From the NCBI GenBank assembly GCA_964493945.1, contig CAZBQG010000090.1:1-15749 (forward strand): a stretch of DNA of 15,749 nucleotides, given 5' to 3'. A model generated the notes under the pieces. It saw only the letters and a program-made list of their open reading frames with translations, was not told the origin of the DNA and ran no database searches. Origin of the DNA: CAZBQG01 sp964493945 (GTDB taxonomy: Bacteria > Pseudomonadota > Alphaproteobacteria > Rhodospirillales > UBA2165). Both the position numbers and the translations under genes were made by a program. Each line of letters opens with the position of its first letter. The stretch's first letter is position 1. Below are positions 14,900 through 15,749 of this stretch, one piece after another.

Positions 14900-15749
14900 T
14901 CAGCTCTGTAGATCGGGCTCCGCCCCGCCGTCAACCTGGCGGTAGGGCGAATAGCTCATGAGTGACGAAATTTCCTCGTCCGTTTCCTGGCGTTCCTGAT
15001 CGACGAAGCGGGCGACGGCTTCGCGGAAATTTCCGTCCTCGATCCAATGGGCCGAATAGATTTCCCGGGGCAGGTAGCCCCGCTGAATTTTATGGGGCCC
15101 CTGGGCGCCGGCCTCAACCCATTGCAGGCGGTGGGCGATGGCGAAATCGATGGCCTGGTAATAGCAGGCCTCAAAATGAAGAAACCTGTAATCCCTGGTG
15201 CAGCCCCAATTGCGCCCAAACAAAGTATCCTCGCCCCAAAGATTGAGCGCGCCGGCCACCAATTCCCCATCTTCATGGGCAACCACCAGCACAACGTTGT
15301 CGGACATGCTTTCCCCCAACCGGGCGAAGAATTCCCGGTTCAGATAAGGCCGTCCCCATTTGCGCCCGGTGGTATCCATGTAAAAGCCATAGAAGGCATC
15401 CCAATGATAGGGCTTGATATCATCGCCGGTCAGGGCACACAACTCAAGACCCTGGCGCAACACTTCCTGGCGCTCCTTGCGGATGGCCTTGCGCTTGCGT
15501 GAACTCAATTGGGCCAGAAAATCATCGAAGCTCTCATAGCCCCGGTTCTCCCAATGGAACTGCTTACCGGTGCGCAACAGAAAGCCCGCCTCGCCAAACC
15601 GGCGCCACTGCTCTTCCGTCGGAAAGGTGATATGAAGCGACGACACTTCATGATGGCGGGCCACCTGCACCATGCCGCCGATCAGCCCGTCGGCGAATTT
15701 CTCGGGCGCGCTGGGGGCCAAAAGCAGCCGGGGCCCGGTGGCCGGCGTG
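14900..15749 (-). CDS. COG3146/FemAB-like (DUF482, GNAT-fold) protein, N-terminus outside window, apparent frameshift
   Basis: The open frame of about 273 codons ends at TGA 14900. It has the hallmark segments of this family: FLLRTGKQFHWENRGY, LSSRKRKAIRKERQE, FYMDTTGRKWGRPYLN, RFLHFEACYYQAIDFA and VEAGAQGPHKIQRGY. Members are about 390-400 aa; function is unproven, with FemAB-like aminoacyl- or acyl-transfer suggested by fold. The expected start lies beyond the window. The frame continues upstream of 15721, but the conserved family motif TPATGPRLL is encoded in another frame (about 15727-15749). Removing one A from the A5 run at 15720-15724 would join it to LAPSAPEKF. The gene is therefore either frameshifted or carries a homopolymer sequencing error. 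It converges on clpA with only 6 nt between stop codons and no obvious terminator. Confidence 0.88.
   Translation of the reverse strand, partial: TPATGPRLLLAPSAPEKFADGLIGGMVQVARHHEVSSLHITFPTEEQWRRFGEAGFLLRTGKQFHWENRGYESFDDFLAQLSSRKRKAIRKERQEVLRQGLELCALTGDDIKPYHWDAFYGFYMDTTGRKWGRPYLNREFFARLGESMSDNVVLVVAHEDGELVAGALNLWGEDTLFGRNWGCTRDYRFLHFEACYYQAIDFAIAHRLQWVEAGAQGPHKIQRGYLPREIYSAHWIEDGNFREAVARFVDQERQETDEEISSLMSYSPYRQVDGGAEPDLQS

Noticed and set aside
1..15749. CRISPR array, tRNA, rRNA, phage or toxin-antitoxin system
   Set aside because: No regularly spaced repeats, tRNA-like cloverleaf, rRNA sequence or recognisable phage or toxin genes were seen.

Overview
The window looks like chromosomal DNA of an alphaproteobacterium, probably a Rhodospirillales-type organism. 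The evidence is moderately GC-rich coding sequence, an adjacent clpS-clpA pair, a COG3146 (FemAB-like, DUF482) protein and a HisKA_2-type sensor kinase. This placement is inference from gene content; no rRNA or tRNA is present.

Layout. (A) 40-5006, minus strand: a compact five-gene run read from right to left. It holds an AEC-family permease, an aryl-acid adenylating enzyme of the EntE/DhbE type, a sensor histidine kinase, a single-domain response regulator and a VOC (extradiol-dioxygenase-like) protein. The kinase carries an in-frame amber codon and the VOC protein loses its C-terminus in AT-rich sequence at the window edge. (B) 5183-8934, plus strand, divergent from A: a Gfo/Idh/MocA oxidoreductase, an M24 (creatinase/aminopeptidase P fold) protein with an unusual Asp-to-Cys change at a metal-ligand position, a beta-hydroxyacid dehydrogenase and a small multispanning membrane protein. 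(C) 8935-9273: an AT-rich gap holding a 33-bp-arm inverted repeat flanked by TA, a candidate MITE. It is followed by an FCD-type GntR regulator (9274-10023) with a good terminator. (D) 10159-11731: two damaged genes facing each other, a frameshifted coiled-coil protein and a secreted TPR protein missing about 23 nt. (E) 12063-14893: clpS and clpA, intact housekeeping proteolysis genes. (F) 14900-15749, minus strand: a COG3146 protein cut by the window edge and apparently frameshifted in an A5 run.

How it may work together. Blocks A to C read as an uncharacterised small-molecule uptake and catabolism locus: permease, acid-activating ligase, ring-cleavage-like VOC protein, two NAD(P)-dependent dehydrogenases, an M24 hydrolase or lyase, a GntR sensor and a two-component pair. 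The substrate cannot be read from the sequence; the ligase's His-Asn pocket suggests a 2-hydroxy- or 2-amino-substituted aryl acid. Whether the two arms serve one pathway is inference.

The striking overall feature is five damaged genes (kinase, coiled coil, TPR, COG3146 and VOC) among otherwise clean ones. Two lesions sit at homopolymers and could be sequencing errors. The amber codon and the 23-nt gap are less easily explained that way.
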